NCBI RefSeq assembly: GCF_032854445.1
Contig: NC_088300.1
Location: 9,796,001-9,860,000 of the forward strand
Direction of reading: 5' to 3'
From: Liolophura sinensis
Lineage: Eukaryota > Mollusca > Polyplacophora > Chitonida > Chitonidae
DNA length: 64,000 nucleotides
The notes under the pieces were generated by a model. It made no database searches. It saw only the letters and a list, made by a program, of their open reading frames with translations, and was not told the origin of the DNA. Shown piece by piece: positions 49,901 to 61,900 of this stretch. Within the stretch, counting starts at the first letter, position 1. Each line of letters starts with the position of its first letter. Made by a program: the position numbers and the translations under genes.

Positions 49901-52900
49901 AGAAGTACATAGATGTAGGTCATGCCTGATACTAGACCACTAGCTGGCAGGGAACTTGAGAAAGTTGCTCTGTGGGTGTGACAGCTACAAAGCATTATGT
50001 ATGGAAACAGCATTTGTTAAGATCTTAGTCAGAATTCTCATTCTCCCTTCTGAGAGTGCCATGTGTTGATGTACAAGGCCAAAATTAAAATATTACATGT
50101 TTGATGTTACACGACCGACCCTTCAAAACCAAAATTCTTTTTATCATGTTCTTACAGATGCCAAATTATTTTATTTTGGTTCATTTAATTTTTTTTTTTT
50201 TTTTTTTTTCGCCGATCATTTGAAATGTCACTCTGTTTATAAAGGGGATGGGCACTCTTTCAAGATGTACAATTTCCAAAAATTCGGTCTGATAACGATG
50301 GCTCATGTTTACTATTACCCGAAGACCGCTGCCCGGGCGACGTGTGCACCCAATTATGACATTGTATCTGTATTCAGCTACCCCATCTGGAAATATCTCG
50401 CTTCATATGCCATACTTAATGTCCAAATCCCCCTAATACAAGCTAAGACATTTATCTGCCTTTTGCAACCATTGACACTGACCTTTATTCGATATTTCCT
50501 CAGAAAAGCTCAGTCGAATTCGAAAATAAAGTCTGCTTTGAGCTAATCACCATGTGATGCCGTCTGCCAGATTGGCTTGAACTTGTACATCAATCACGGT
50601 GATGTCTCTATTGAGAATGTGACATTATGTAATATATCACGTTATTTAAATATTCCAATCTGTAGAACAGCTCAGCATGCAAAGGTGGACAACGATGTTG
50701 TTTTGAAACTATCTGTTGAGTGAAGAAGTGCCACATACTTCTAAAATGACAAAAACTGACGGTGTGACTGCGAGGTTTTTTTTTTCTGTATCACCTAAAG
50801 TTCAGCCATGTGTGCGCATGCGGCACGCGCGAAAACAATAGCTGCACGTTTGTGAATAGTGCTCAGAAAGCGAGATATTATGGAATTACCACTCATATAC
50901 GCCACAGAATGAGATAAAAATTGTCCAGAAGACCACAAAGCCATCGTGGGAATGTAATTCACTTGACTTTTGCCAATGACACACAGTTGTTTTCTCGCAT
51001 TTTCATTCCACTGTTCCCAAATACATATTTTACTGTGAATAGCTTCTCGGCTGCTAACTAGAACTTACCCAATGTTAACAGATCACAGCCGATTTTTTGG
51101 CTAAGAATTTCCTCTCCCGCTGTTGAACAAAGCCAGCCTTATAGCGCTTTGACGAGTATACTTGTCTGGTACCAGTAGGCCTTGATCAAACTACCTGTGA
51201 AGTCTTTTCACCAATTGGATACCTGTCAAATAGTGTTGCCAGTTTTTGGGGGGATATATACATTACTGAACTGATGAACTGTGTCCTTGTTTCCATAGGG
51301 AGTTGAGATCTCACATTACTCATTTTGCGAGATGATCATTGTAAGATGTTTAAGGAAGTCTTGTAAACATCGCAGCTATCAGTGTCTTTAGATGGCAAAA
51401 TATAGAATTCTGTGTGATCCAATTCTTTTGGCCACACTGTACCTTTAAAACACACCTAATCTCGCAAAATTGAATTGCTGAGAAGTGTGGCTCTGGTTAT
51501 AACCAGTGCGAAATGTTTACAAACACTGACAAAACTTGGACACAGGCCTATAGGCCTACCTCCAAGGACAAGTCGCTCAAGCTACATGTATAGCTGAGGT
51601 TCAACTGAAGCCTACTTACATAAATCCCTTTGTTTGTTTTGTGTGATTAAATTAATTCAGTCATGGGCTGGTATAATCAGAGTGACAAATTGAGGCCTTA
51701 CACCATAATATCCGATGAAACATTAAAGGGGAAAATTTTTGTTTTAAACCAACGTTGTCAAAGAATCCCAAAACAGGCCCCAACAACATGATTTTGGCTC
51801 TAATCTTCCTCCTGTATAAATGTTTTGGACTGTAAATTAGGTCATAGCTGAAATGAGCTGAGGCTCACTTGGGTGCATACACTCTTCATACTTTTAGACA
51901 AGCCTGTACATTGAATGATGTATTGAAGACAATAAATATGCGAACCTTCACATGAAGGAAGAATCCCCAAAATGTCACAAAGTTTAATTAAAATTACAAA
52001 ATTTGGGAAAACGGAAACAGATTTATCAGTATAGACTTCATTTTTACTAGTTCATAAGGTTTCGCTTCAGTGATAAAAGTATCTGCTGGACAGGATTTGG
52101 TTTCTATTTTCACATGCTTGCCCCCTCCCGTACAGGACCTGAAATGCTAGGACAAAACTGTTGATTTAAACTATGCCGTTATACTCATAAAAATGTTTAA
52201 CGTAGGTTTAACCTGTTAGTTTTATTGTATAGATCTAAGAACATGTATTTTGAGAATTGCCAAGCATTTGGTGATATAATTTAGTACTGTGTTCTGATTT
52301 ATGTTGAGGAAATTTAATTGTGATCAATCATTTGAACAGGATTCTACGATTGTTCTTCCCTTCTGCAAAAAAAAAAAAGACAACCTGCCTACCCTCATTT
52401 GTTATAAAGTGCTTGCAACATCAGACAAACAATATTTTAATTTTGCCCTAATAGAAAGGAGCAGAACTTGTGGGTTGTGTTAAAGATGGGGATAGGCCAA
52501 GGCAGGTGATGTCAACAGTCCCACTTTTAGTTTCATTGGAACTCCTTTCATATTTATTGCACACATGGATAGATTTATAAGACAAATACTGTACAACACA
52601 TGAATAAAATAAAAACCAAGATGCACCTCATATGGTCAGCTGTACATTAAAAAAGTTCCACACTGATTAAAATTATGTGGAAACTGTTTTCCCCAGTTTT
52701 TTTTTAAGCTACTTGTACATCTATAAGGAGTTCATATGATTTAAATGGAAAACATGTGTTTCACTGTTTTGATGTTGATGTTTATAGCATTAATTTATAA
52801 ATGGTGTTAAGAAAGTGGTGTTCCATATAATGGAGTCCATGTGGTGCTATGTGTTACTAGAAGAAGAGAGGTGATAGGGAAGCCCCTGGTTGGTTCCCAT

Positions 52901-55900
52901 TGTTTTGGATTGTTCAGCCTATAGAGGATGTTAACACACCTGTTCTTGTTGCAGATGCAGATGTGTCTGTGGGGAGACTTAGACACCTCACAGGAAGACT
53001 CGCAAGATGACTCCCAGATGGAGGACGCTGAGAAGTCTGAGGATGCTGAGAAGGGAGAGGAAAGTGGAGGAGGTGAAGGGTCATGGAGGAGGTGAAGGCT
53101 GTGACAACAGAAGAGGCTGCTCAGGTACCTGCAGTTGGACACTGGTTCCCAACCTCAACTCTACTGGGGCTATTGTAGGGTGTGAGATGCATTTATGTGG
53201 GAAGTGTGGGATGGGCACTGGCTGTTAAGGTTTCCCAATTCAGGCTGATTACGTGTTACAGGTGTTCATATCTTGGACAACTGTGAACTGACAAGACACA
53301 ATCTAAATCAGTGGACAAATTTCTGCATTAAGATGGAAACAGGTGACCTGGATGACAAATACATGTTTGTCATTGTCGTTTACTAATCTAAGAATTCTAA
53401 CCTTAAAGAAAAATCAAAATACCATAGTTTGAATGTCTGCTGGCTTTGATACATGCAGGTGACTTGTTAGTTCTCATTAGTCTATCTATGAGTTTTGCAT
53501 GATTCTGAAAATTGTTTTTATTTCTGTTATACATATGTATTTCTGCCCTAAATTTAATATACGTATGCAACTTACTGAGGCAGACCTGGTAGTGATTTTG
53601 CTTTTCTGCACTGTTGACTAGTTGATATTTGTTTTTTGAGTTCTATGATAGATTTAAATGTAGTAAAGGTGAGGTTCTCTATACTGTACTACATCATGTT
53701 GTGTTGAGAGCTAAAGGTGGTATTGTATGGCGAAATGTTTCTGACTGCACTGTAACTGTTACCCTTGGTAGGATGATGGTAAAGAGGGGGCCGTAGAGGA
53801 AGCCGTGGAGGCCATGGAAACCACAGAGGTACAGTCTCAACTAGATAACAAGACAACTCTACCACACCGCTAAGCTTAAACACTGTCCGCATCAAAGAGA
53901 AATACATCTGGTGACACATGAATAGTTGAAGAGCTGTGAACATTTGTCCCACCAGGCAACCATATTAAAAAGCATGAGAAATCATCTCTGTGAACAAAAG
54001 TGCTTTGTTTCATGGATTACAAGATTAGCTTCCATCTAAATTGTGATAGAGACCCCTCCCCACTTAGACCCACCAGACCCAGATTCCCCACCCTTCCAAC
54101 ATACACACACAACATAAATTGCCCCATACCTAAATAGCCAAGGTGTTTCTAGTGAAAAGAACTACAGATCTGTCTTTGTCCTAATAGCAGATGGAAACAG
54201 GTATGCATAAGAATGATACTGTTTGGCAGGAGGCTCAGTGTAGTGCTCTTGATTTAAGTTGCATGTCATTACTCTAGTGCTTTGTTTTTATCCTTGTTGC
54301 ACATGGTTTTGTCTTAGTTTGGTGGGCAAAGAATTTTTCATGCATGTGAAAAGCTAGCTCTGTCCCTAATCCTTCTGAACATCAGTACAGATAGGTTATT
54401 TAAATTTTCTGGTGGATTTTTCCTTCATGTTGACGGTGTATTTAAGCATTAACATCTGTGCAAGTTATGACAAAATTCACAGGTAACATAGATTCTCTAA
54501 ACTTTAATGGATTTTGAAACTCAATGCTTGCCCTCAGAATGGAGCCTCTGGGGATGCAAAAGCTGAAGATAGTAAAGTCGAAGAGAGTAAAGTCGAAGAG
54601 AGTAAAGTCGAAGAGAAGATGGAGGAATCTGTCGTGGAAAAAAACGGAAAGCACAGAGCATGAGGTATATAAATTCACCACCACCAAGGACCTTTGCAGA
54701 TTTTGCTGCAGCTACATACTTGTATCAGTACATTGTTTATCTGTACTAATGCTGCCTGAAGTATTACAAGTGGTACTATTGCCAGATTTTGTCTTAATGG
54801 CAATTGTTTGTATTTGGAAAGTGAAGCTAGACCATCTATCAAATACCTAATGGTAAACAAAAGTAAGTTAATACTCACACCCCTTCTGCTTGTGCTGATG
54901 TATGTATGTAGAAGTCTCTTCCTCATGCTCTATTTTGCCCTTCTGCGCTGATATGACCTATGCTTATATTATTGTGCATGATGGTTATGTACTCAGTAAG
55001 GAGTTCAGATGGGCTATGCTTCTACACTGCTGTATATCTAGAATCTTTTCTTCAGTTGAGGCTCGGGGGGACTAATTTGAACTATTTAGTTGCTTATGAT
55101 ATGAGAAAGTTTTACCTCAAGTTTATGATCAGTATCTGCATTGGTCTTGTTAACAATAACTATCATGTCGGCATGGTTGTTACAACAAACAACCATTAAG
55201 GCCTGTAGGGGACGTGGCCAAGGCGGTTAGCATGCAAGCTCGACACAAAGACCCAGGAGCCTCTCGCTAGTTCAGTCGCTGTGAGTTTCAAGTCCAGCTC
55301 ATACTGGCTTTCTCTGGCTAGGGGTGGGAAGGTCTGGCAGAAACCGATGGATGGTTGTTTGTTTCCTCGGTGGGCTCTCATCGATTTCCTCCCACCGTAA
55401 TGCTGGCCGCTATCGTATAAGCAAGATATTCTTGTGTACAGCATAAAACACCAATCAAATAAATAAATAAAGCATACAGTAGATTTGTGGATATGTGAGA
55501 TTGGTTCTGGTATTTAAGAAAGTCTTGAAGGGACCATAATACATTTATTTGAAAGAATGTTGAAGCTATTGGGAATTTTGCAAGAGATTGTTTTGTATCT
55601 AGTTTCTGTTGTAATAGTTTGTAATGTTGATTGTTAGCAGTCTGCTGGTGAGAATGGGGCGAAGGCTGAGAGTGCAGGGGAACAGGCCACAGAGGAGGAC
55701 GATGACGGACTGCCAGAAGAGTTCCAGACAATTGATGAAACAAATGACGAAGATGGTGATGAGAAGAAAGGTAAATTGAAAATCTGGTGTGCTTATATGA
55801 TGCTTTTCTTAATCAAGTCATCATGCCCAAGCTCTTGGTCAGAAGCATTGGGCTTGTGAGAGCTTGGGTTCAACTTGGAGTTTGATGATGTACTACTGGG

Positions 55901-58900
55901 TCAAATAAGAAAGCCAGCTTGAGTGATTTGTCTGATGTGGTTTGTGTGTATTATTTACAGAGGAGAAGGAGAGAGAGAGACGACCGTCCAAACGGGCCAG
56001 GTCACGATCACGATCTCCAAGGCGCAGGTCCAGAGAGAGATCCAGACGGTCTAGATCACGAGAACGTCGCAGGGAATCACCAAAGTAAGATACACAGCGC
56101 AGAAAAAATTCCAGGCTCACAAATGTGTATACATTATTACAGGATTTTAGAGAATCTCTTTAAGGTGGGACACTACCCTCTGATTTTAAAATTAAGGTAG
56201 GAAAGTCTTACTGGTATGTATTACATGGGCCTAGGATAAATACCTAAAATACACAAAATTACATCCAGATATATAGCGGTTACCATGGAAACGGCGGCCA
56301 TCTTGGATTTTCTATGAAAATCTACATACGTTGGGAGGAAATCTATTAAATAGCTGTGTTACCTCAAATCAACCAAAATATGACAAAAATTGAAAGAGGA
56401 ATACATTGCCCAGGGGGTAAGACCAAAATTAGATGAGAATTGTTGCATTTAGTAGGATTTAGGAATATTTCCGAAAAAGAATTTAATAATTGTCCAGGAC
56501 AAGTGATAACTCTTAGCATCTACAGCCAAAAGTTTTTCATCTAGGTCCTTTTAAACTATCTTACCCCCTGTAGAACAGTATCAGGAACTTTCACTCAAAA
56601 TTTCAGCCAATTCGGACAAGTAGTTCAGTTTTATTAGCTTTCCTAAGACGTGAATATAACCAAAAAACACGTTCTTAGATTTTTGCATTTAAAACCATTG
56701 GTTTTATATTACAGTATGTTTACAATGTAAACAAAGCGTTAAAACCAGAAACTTGCCTCTCTTAGACTTCAAAATAGTGTTAGCCCTGGTTCCTATCAGT
56801 TTATATTTTAGAAAGACCCTGCTGCATATGTTGGGCCCTCAACAGCTTCCAATTGGTCAGTCTCTTTCGCCTTATCAAGCTTACGACGTTTCCGCAGTAG
56901 ACGCCGTGGCTCAGCACCTGCATAACTAGCTTTAGATAGTCGCTTTCGTTTTTTCCTTTGCATTTGTTTTGCAGTGTGTTCCCCAGTCACTAGTTTTAAT
57001 TTGTTCAGAACTGACTCAAATCCTTCTGGACCACTGTTAAAGTGAAGGACGGCCAATGCTACGGCTGTTTCGACCTTCATCTTCGAAGAACTGTCCACTT
57101 TAGGACATCTTTGCCAAACAGTACCATTGAAACACTCATTTGCGTTCTGAGTTTTCATTCTGGAACATCTAGCTAACAGATGTTCATCTGTCAGTCTTTT
57201 GTACACTGGTAAAATAATTTCACCCACATCAACAGAAAAAGCTGGGGTATGTTTTCGCACTGCCTGTCCTGTTGCTACTGCACGGTTATAGTGGCACCAA
57301 GACTTGGGACCTTTTGGGCAAAATTTGTGATGGGGTTTGATGTCAGTTGATAGCATGTGGAAATACCCTGCAAAAACATTGTTTTTCATAGTCTGCACAT
57401 CTGGAGCACCACTTTTCAAGTTACTGGCATATGTGCTGCTACATTTCTTCATGGCAAACTTAGTCAATTTTCTGTTTAAACTTTCCCCTCTCGCCTTACT
57501 TCGTTGTTTCAATTTGTCAAGAGCAGTATACATGCGCTTGGCAACGTGATTTACACATTCTTCTTTCTGAATGTCGTTGTCACCATACAACTTAAGATTA
57601 CGGACATGATCATATGCTTTGGAATCTCCGTCTGTAAGGACCTGGTTGTACATGAGTCCTTTGTAGATTGCTTAAAAATAATATCAGCACATTCAACTTC
57701 CATAGCATTTGCTGATCCATGGAAATTTCTCTGACAGGAGTGTGTTTGTTTCCACTTCACTAAATCTACACCTTTCTTAGTTTTTCCAACAGTGGCACAG
57801 CCATGACAGTAATTAGAACATACGTGAGTGTCCAGCACGACACCTGAATCCACATCTATGACACAGCCTAACCCATAATGGGAGCTGTGTCCACGTTTCT
57901 GCCACGAGCCATCATAGCTGACTACACGTGGAACCAGTCCATTTACTGCCTCATCTGAATCACGTTTTAGTGCCTCGGCAGCTGCATGCATGTTTTCCTT
58001 TGCTGCTTCAATTGAAACATCATGAACTAACCTGTCAATCTTTTGCCAGGTCTTGATGTGCATAGGCTGAGGCAAATTCATGTCAGCAAAAAATTCACAA
58101 ATCTTGTTATATCCTATGCCAGTATTTTTGCACGCTGCTACAAAACGTTTGTTCACAAAATTAGACATCTCATTGCCAGATTCCATCCCTTTTCAGATGT
58201 GTAGCCATGAAAAATAACATCTTCACAGTCTCTGCAAAATATTTCAAACTTAAAATTCAAACCCTGACCACTGCCAAATTTGCAGTTTGTTGAGTCATTT
58301 ATTTTAAATAATTTTATATTTGCGGATCCACAAACCTTGCAACACACACTGTTAACAATCTGTGCTAAGAAGTCAGTATTTACCAGTCTGTAGCCATTCA
58401 ATTTGTTTATTTCAACTTTTTTGGCAACTTCAGTCGGCGAATTTTCTCTGTCCGAGTTGGGCCAACTTTCCAAGTTCCCATGAAATATATCAAATTTTGA
58501 CTGACTTGCCGTTTTGGCTAACGATATTCCATTTTCTGAGGTAGAATTGTAATCGCTTTCGGTTCTATTCACCAAGTCCGAGTTTAACCCGGAAGCAACT
58601 TTGGCGATCGACAAGGCGTGTTTTTTCGGCCTTCCGCCAGCTCGCCCGCGCATTTTGCGCCCCCGCTTTCGAGATCCGAACATTTCCTTTGTTTTGACCT
58701 TTTGTCGAACCATTTTGCCTCTTGACACACTTAAAAAACGAAAATGAACACCAAATGACTAGGCTTTTTCCCGATCAACTCAAATTTGGTCTGCCATATT
58801 GGATGTAGACACTGCGCATGTGCGGAAGTAAACGGAGATGAACGAGACGAATATAGACCAATTGGAAGCCGGTATACCCTTCATATGTCGCTGTTCTTAC

Positions 58901-61900
58901 CTTATATGGAAATTTTCGTTGAAATTCCAGGAATTCTACACCGGACACTGAACGAAAAGTACCGGGAATTTCCTTATATAGATTATATGGCGAGACTCAG
59001 CATTGAGCGGCCTTTTGAACGATATATAACATGTCCTATTACAACAACAACACTAGGGACACGGGAGGCAAATTTGAAGACAAAAACCAAGTGATTGTTA
59101 CCATCAAACCGTCAAAATGTTTGACCTTATCGGAAGCAACTACATCAAAACATCTCTATTTCTTCAAAAAACGGTCGTGTAGGGCATTAAAAATTTAAAT
59201 GGCGTGTTTTTTGATAAATATGCTGTCGTTTGAAACACAAATTGGAAAATCGTTAGATGACGTGAAAATTGACATTCAGAGGGGCCGTGTCCCACCTTAA
59301 GAAAAGTAAGCGCAGTGTTCATCTATGACCTTGATTGCTAACGTGTGTGTAAAACGGAATCTGGAATAAGGTTCAAGTTCACTTATTTGTAATTCATTAT
59401 CATTATTGTAATGTAACAGTTGTAGTTAAGGTAAAGGCTCATCTTTATTGTTATGGTTGTGAATTTTTTTGAGAATAACTTCCACCTCACTGGTGAGTAA
59501 CTTTTCCCCATGTTTAGGAACATGATGTTTACATGGAGGTTTTTGTTATTGTTGTAGGGTTGTTGTGGAAGAGGAAGATGATTCCTGGTTACAGTCTACA
59601 GCTGGTCAGCTTGACAGATGTAAGTACTTCCTACAGAATCTAGGTACTGTAATCACCAGTGAGATGTCACAAGTTCAGTGAAACTTTCATTTAATTCTTC
59701 GCTTATGATGAGATTTTTTACCTGCTTTCTTTCGCTACTATTTGATATGTTGTTTCCCCACAGACCACGCTGATCTGAACCTGAGGATTGATGAGAATGG
59801 ACTGAAGGCTCACCCTCTCACAGCAGAGGGCTTTGCCTTTATGTGGGCTGGGGCCAGGGGCATGTTTGGGGTTACTTCTGGAAAAGTCGCATTTGAAGTC
59901 AAGGTAAAGGGAGAAGTAAACAACTTAATTGTGTGAAGAGATAAAGTGAATGTGAAAAACAAGAACCTAAAAACTGTATGCATTTATGATTGATGTGCGA
60001 ATTAGAGTGATGCTGTCTGTACGGTGTTAAAGCTTAACTCTAAAGATTTGCTCTCTGGCCTTGTTGGTGATAGGATTTCTCATGTGAAGTAAACCTACTC
60101 CATCTTGTTTTTTTCAGATTGCAGAAAACATTAAAGTGGAGCATTTGCCCTCTGAAGAAACAAAGAATGTTGTCAGAGTGGGATGGTCCGTCGACAGTAC
60201 AACCACACAACTTGGTATGTTGAGTGTATAACCACATAGCCAGAAAGTTACCTATGCAAAACTAAATTGTACAGTATAGCAACAGATTGATATCAGGCTT
60301 TGTTACCAGAAAAACTAAATTGTACAGCATAGCAACAGATTGATATCAGGCTTTGTTACAAGAAAAACTAAATTGTACAGCATAGCAACAGATTGATATC
60401 AGGCTTTGTTCTCGTAATCCTGTCAAGGGAAGCTTGCACATGCTGATATTTCTTTAGATATTAACGTCTCATTTTTAATCCGATTTTATCTTATACATGC
60501 TGAATGATTCTTTTGCTCAAACATTGATGTCTTCTCGCAAATGATTTCACAGCAACAACTTGTATTAGCATAATGCTTAGAAAAACTGTGGCAAATAACA
60601 ACAGTGACAGCACTGGCTCTTGTTTGTAGCCTTGGCTTCTGTTGTAACTCATAAACAATGTTTTTTTATCGAAATGTCCAGTTGTCAGTGAAAAACGACT
60701 TGTGTGAATTCCAAGTTGATCTGTGTATGTCTTGTGTGTGACAGGTGAGGAACCTTTGTCTTACGGGTATGGAGGAACAGCCAAAGCCTCAGAGAACTGT
60801 AAATTTAAGGATTATGGGGAGACGTTCACCAGTGGAGATGTGATCACAGCGTATTTGGTGAGTGCTGGAAAGAGACCGGACAGACAGTCCACAGCAGCAT
60901 AGGGACTGACATCCATCAGCATTTGCTGGCAGTGCTGAAAAATTGGCCTAGTCGGGTAGAAACTTTGTTCAAAAAAAAAGGTTATCTTAAAACTTGACCG
61001 GATGATTTAATCTTAACATAATCCCTTGAGAATTTTTTCACTGGTATTATTTGAATCAATTATCCCCCACCCCCACCCCACCTGCTGCCAAATGTAAATT
61101 ATTGGAAATGGTGTGAGGTTTGCTAAGTCATTTAGTGAACTCTCTCTGTCTGTTGGATGCTAAAATTTCACTTTCTGCAATATCCCTGGATTAAATCACT
61201 AGTGTGGTCATTTAGTATGTATACTGTCTATTGTCAGGACCTGGACAGTGAGCCAGCCACCATCGCCTACTCCAAGAACGGCGAGTACCAGGATGTCTGT
61301 TTTGAGGTGGACAAGGAGACCCTAGGAGAAAAAGCCCTTTTTCCTCACATCCTCACGAAAAATACAGAGTTTGAGGTCAACTTTGGAGCCCTAGTAAGTT
61401 CAGGACATGTTTTTAATGTTGACAAGGTTGCATGTTAAGTTTTATGCTTAAGTGTTTTTGTTGTGATATACTTGTTGTGATGTACTCTTCTGTTCTGTTG
61501 GTGTAAATCTTCAGATAAACAGACTTGAAGATCTTAGTGACAAGAGGTAATTGTGTGTTACAGGAGACGCCATGGTTCCCACTGCAAGAAGAATTTGTCT
61601 TCATTGATCAGGTGGAGGCTGAGAAGCGAGTGAGAGGGACAGAGCCTCCAGCCAAGAAAGAAGAGTGTGAGGTCCGTACAGTAACTTTTACAGTAGACAT
61701 CACGGGGTGTCAGGTTCAGCCTTAACAACATGATGCACAGTGTTTTGTTCTGAATGATATTGAAACTTGCAGTTGTGGCTTAAGTCCTTTTCTTTCTTTT
61801 GTTTCATTTGAATCAGCCACATAGTTTTGAATTTTTTTTTCTTTCTTATCTAAAACAATTTTCTGAACAGATTATCCAAGCCAAAGCATTTTGTCAGAGT

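Noticed and set aside
50097-50546. 149-codon plus-strand frame
   Set aside because: Includes a poly-F segment from a T21 run and has no recognisable domain; located in a large intron.
58786-59094. 102-codon plus-strand frame inside the TTAA element
   Set aside because: Lies between the transposase start and the element end, antisense to the transposase, with no recognisable motif.
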